A stretch of DNA of 24,842 nt from an uncultured Clostridia bacterium. GTDB taxonomy: Bacteria > Bacillota > Clostridia > TANB77 > CAG-508. The stretch is taken from NCBI GenBank assembly GCA_944386375.1, contig CALXAW010000007.1, forward strand, positions 1 through 24,842. Direction: 5' to 3'. Numbering within the stretch: the stretch's first letter is position 1; each line of letters starts with the position of its first letter. A program made the position numbers and the translations under genes. The notes beneath the pieces were generated by a model. That model worked only from the letters and a program-made list of their open reading frames with translations. It searched no databases and was not told the DNA's origin. Shown piece by piece: positions 23,485 to 24,842 of the stretch.

Positions 23485-24495
23485 TTAATCAAAATAGTCT
23501 AATTTCATAGCTTTTTTTACCTTTTTCATTGTTCTTTTAGCCTCTTGTTGCGCTTTTTTTGTTCCTTCTATTAAAATTTTATCTACCTCTTCTGGGTGCT
23601 CTTCATAATATTTTCTTTTTTCTCTAATTGGCTTTAATGTATTTGCAATATTTTTTGCTAATTGCTTTTTACATGCCACACAACCTCTTTTTCCTTCTTT
23701 ACATTCTTTACATACATCTTCTATTTCTTGTTTTGTACTAAATAATTTGTGGTAATATGATACCATACATATATCTGGATTTCCTTTGTCATCTTTTTTT
23801 ATTCTATTTGGGTCTGTTACTGCACTCATAACTTTTTTGTTTATTTCTTCTTCATTGTCTGACAAATATATTGCATTACCAAGTGATTTTCCCATTTTTT
23901 CGTTTCCATCTAGTCCTTTTATTCTTTTACCACTAGATAGTACTGCTTCTGGTTCTACTAATACTTCTCCATATATACTGTTAAATTTTCTTACTATTTC
24001 TCTACATTGTTCTATTAGTGGAAGTTGGTCTTCTCCTACTGGTACTAAAGCTCCTTCAAATGCTGTAATATCTGCTGCTTGGCTTACTGGGTAACCTAAA
24101 AAACCATATGTTACACTTTCGCCAAATAGTTCTTTTTTTTGTGCTATTTCTGTTTTTACTGTAGGGTTTCTTTGCAAACGTGCAATTGTTACTAGGTTTG
24201 AATAAAATACTGTAAGTTCTGCAACTTCTGGTATCATAGATTGTATATATATTGTTGTTTTATTTGGATCTATTCCAGCAGATAAATAATCTATTGCAAC
24301 CTCTCTTACATTTTTTCTAACCTTTTCTGGGTTATTAAAATTATCTGTTAATGCTTGTACATCTGCTATTAATATATATGGGTCATATTCTGGGTTTTCT
24401 TGTAATTCTATTCTTTTTTTTAGTGACCCAAAATAATGCCCTATATGTAGTCTTCCAGTAGGTCTATCTCCTGTTAAGATTCTCTTTCTTTCCAT
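23485..24495 (-). CDS. trpS: Tryptophan-tRNA ligase with iron-sulfur-type cysteine cluster
   Basis: A 336-residue class I synthetase that charges tRNA-Trp. The HIGH motif is intact at residues 17-20 (LHIGHYFG); the KMSKS loop reads KMGKS at 200-204 followed by LGN. Five cysteines (243, 262, 265, 272, 275) lie in the anticodon-binding half. C243-x21-C265-x6-C272-x2-C275 closely matches the C-x22-C-x6-C-x2-C ligand set of the [4Fe-4S] cluster known in Thermotoga maritima TrpRS, so this enzyme probably carries a cluster. AGGAAGGA lies upstream of the ATG at somewhat long spacing (about 12 bases). It is the first gene of an operon with obg, driven by a strong promoter at 24525-24553. The leader is too short for a T-box or trp attenuator. 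Confidence 0.96.
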   Translation of the reverse strand: MERKRILTGDRPTGRLHIGHYFGSLKKRIELQENPEYDPYILIADVQALTDNFNNPEKVRKNVREVAIDYLSAGIDPNKTTIYIQSMIPEVAELTVFYSNLVTIARLQRNPTVKTEIAQKKELFGESVTYGFLGYPVSQAADITAFEGALVPVGEDQLPLIEQCREIVRKFNSIYGEVLVEPEAVLSSGKRIKGLDGNEKMGKSLGNAIYLSDNEEEINKKVMSAVTDPNRIKKDDKGNPDICMVSYYHKLFSTKQEIEDVCKECKEGKRGCVACKKQLAKNIANTLKPIREKRKYYEEHPEEVDKILIEGTKKAQQEAKRTMKKVKKAMKLDYFD

Positions 24496-24524
24496 TATTA
24501 ATCACGTTCCTTCCTCGCTTTTTT

Positions 24525-24553
24525 ATTATAATATATATTATTTTTTTTATCAA
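24525..24553 (-). promoter_or_regulatory. Promoter of trpS-obg
   Basis: A -35 TTGATA (24553 to 24548), a 17-bp all-A/T spacer and a perfect -10 TATAAT (24530 to 24525). The expected transcript start is only about 25 bases before the trpS ATG. Confidence 0.78.
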
Positions 24554-24564
24554 TACTCTACTAC

Positions 24565-24615
24565 GAAAAAATAACCTACGGTTACCTCTTTTTATTGAAA
24601 TAACCATAGGCTATT
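24565..24615 (-). terminator. Intrinsic terminator of the gene at the right window edge
   Basis: 15-bp arms (24570-24584 and 24601-24615) pair fully on the minus strand using two G-U wobbles; on the plus strand both are A-C mismatches. The minus-strand transcript then runs into a T-run (A5 at 24565-24569). The structure lies just after the stop codon at 24628. Confidence 0.75.
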
Positions 24616-24627
24616 GCTATTTTCGAA

Positions 24628-24842
24628 TTATAGATTTTTAACTTTTGACTCTACAAAATATATTCTTGATGCATGATTATCTAATATTTCTTTGATTGAC
24701 TTAAATTCTTTTTTAAAGCTATCTTGATTTTTAATTATTCCTACTTGAGAATCTAATAATGCTTGAATTTTGCTACCATGATCAATTTCTATATGCGCAA
24801 CGTCAGCAGAAATTCTTCTCATTTCTTGATATGTTTCTTCTA
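24628..24842 (-). CDS. C-terminal end of a coiled-coil protein of unknown function (partial)
   Basis: The frame is open to the window edge, so the gene continues beyond 24842; 70 residues are visible, ending in SKVKNL. The segment is helical and charged, with a HIEIDHGSKIQALLD stretch. Similar coiled-coil tails with an H-G-x-K-x-x-A-L-x-D pattern occur in Clostridia proteins of unknown function and in some phage or regulator-like proteins; this comparison is from memory and not decisive. It may not start at the internal ATG 24822, because the six codons upstream (EETYQE) continue the same helix. A terminator follows directly, so it ends a separate transcription unit from trpS. Confidence 0.6.
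   Translation of the reverse strand, partial: EETYQEMRRISADVAHIEIDHGSKIQALLDSQVGIIKNQDSFKKEFKSIKEILDNHASRIYFVESKVKNL

Overview
The window is very AT-rich, uses the standard genetic code with strong AAGGAGG-type ribosome binding sites, and carries genes typical of a low-GC Gram-positive anaerobe: LexA, Obg, a PheS with the Gram-positive four-cysteine insert, a class A penicillin-binding protein, a membrane-anchored family 18 glycosidase and a TrpRS with an iron-sulfur-type cysteine cluster. I infer an (probably uncultured) member of the Clostridia, Bacillota. All genes but one lie on the minus strand, so the region reads from high to low coordinates. I see no phage, CRISPR, rRNA, tRNA or recognisable transposase.

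Layout in the direction of transcription: the C-terminus of a coiled-coil protein with its terminator (24.8-24.6 kb); trpS-obg from one clear promoter (24.5-22.2 kb); lexA plus a family 18 glycoside hydrolase as an apparent operon with a LexA-box-like site inside the promoter (22.1-19.7 kb); an unrecognised protein of about 300 residues (19.5-18.6 kb); a class A PBP (18.5-15.8 kb); a roughly 400-bp non-coding stretch with a dimeric tandem repeat and a long inverted repeat; cysS (15.4-14.0 kb); a lone plus-strand MATE exporter, convergent with cysS through a shared terminator and divergent from argS (14.0-12.6 kb); argS and a small membrane-anchored coiled-coil protein (12.4-9.9 kb); an operon of a small unknown protein, pheS, pheT and a polysaccharide deacetylase (9.7-4.4 kb); and a heterodimeric ABC exporter pair (4.2-0.1 kb).

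Two functions dominate: tRNA charging (pheS, pheT, argS, cysS, trpS) and cell-envelope building, remodelling or export (PBP, deacetylase, family 18 hydrolase, ABC pair, MATE). The PBP and the deacetylase carry the same kind of Ig-like (DUF5011-type) module. None of the synthetase genes shows a T-box leader.

The least explained parts are the repeats. Three dispersed elements combine a conserved 26-nt box with a long perfect hairpin whose arm sequence varies with compensation. The array upstream of cysS is built from alternating half-units of 62-64 bp. Seven sigma-A-type promoters with exact 17-bp spacers and several intrinsic terminators can be read; G-U wobble pairs fix the strand of three of the terminators.
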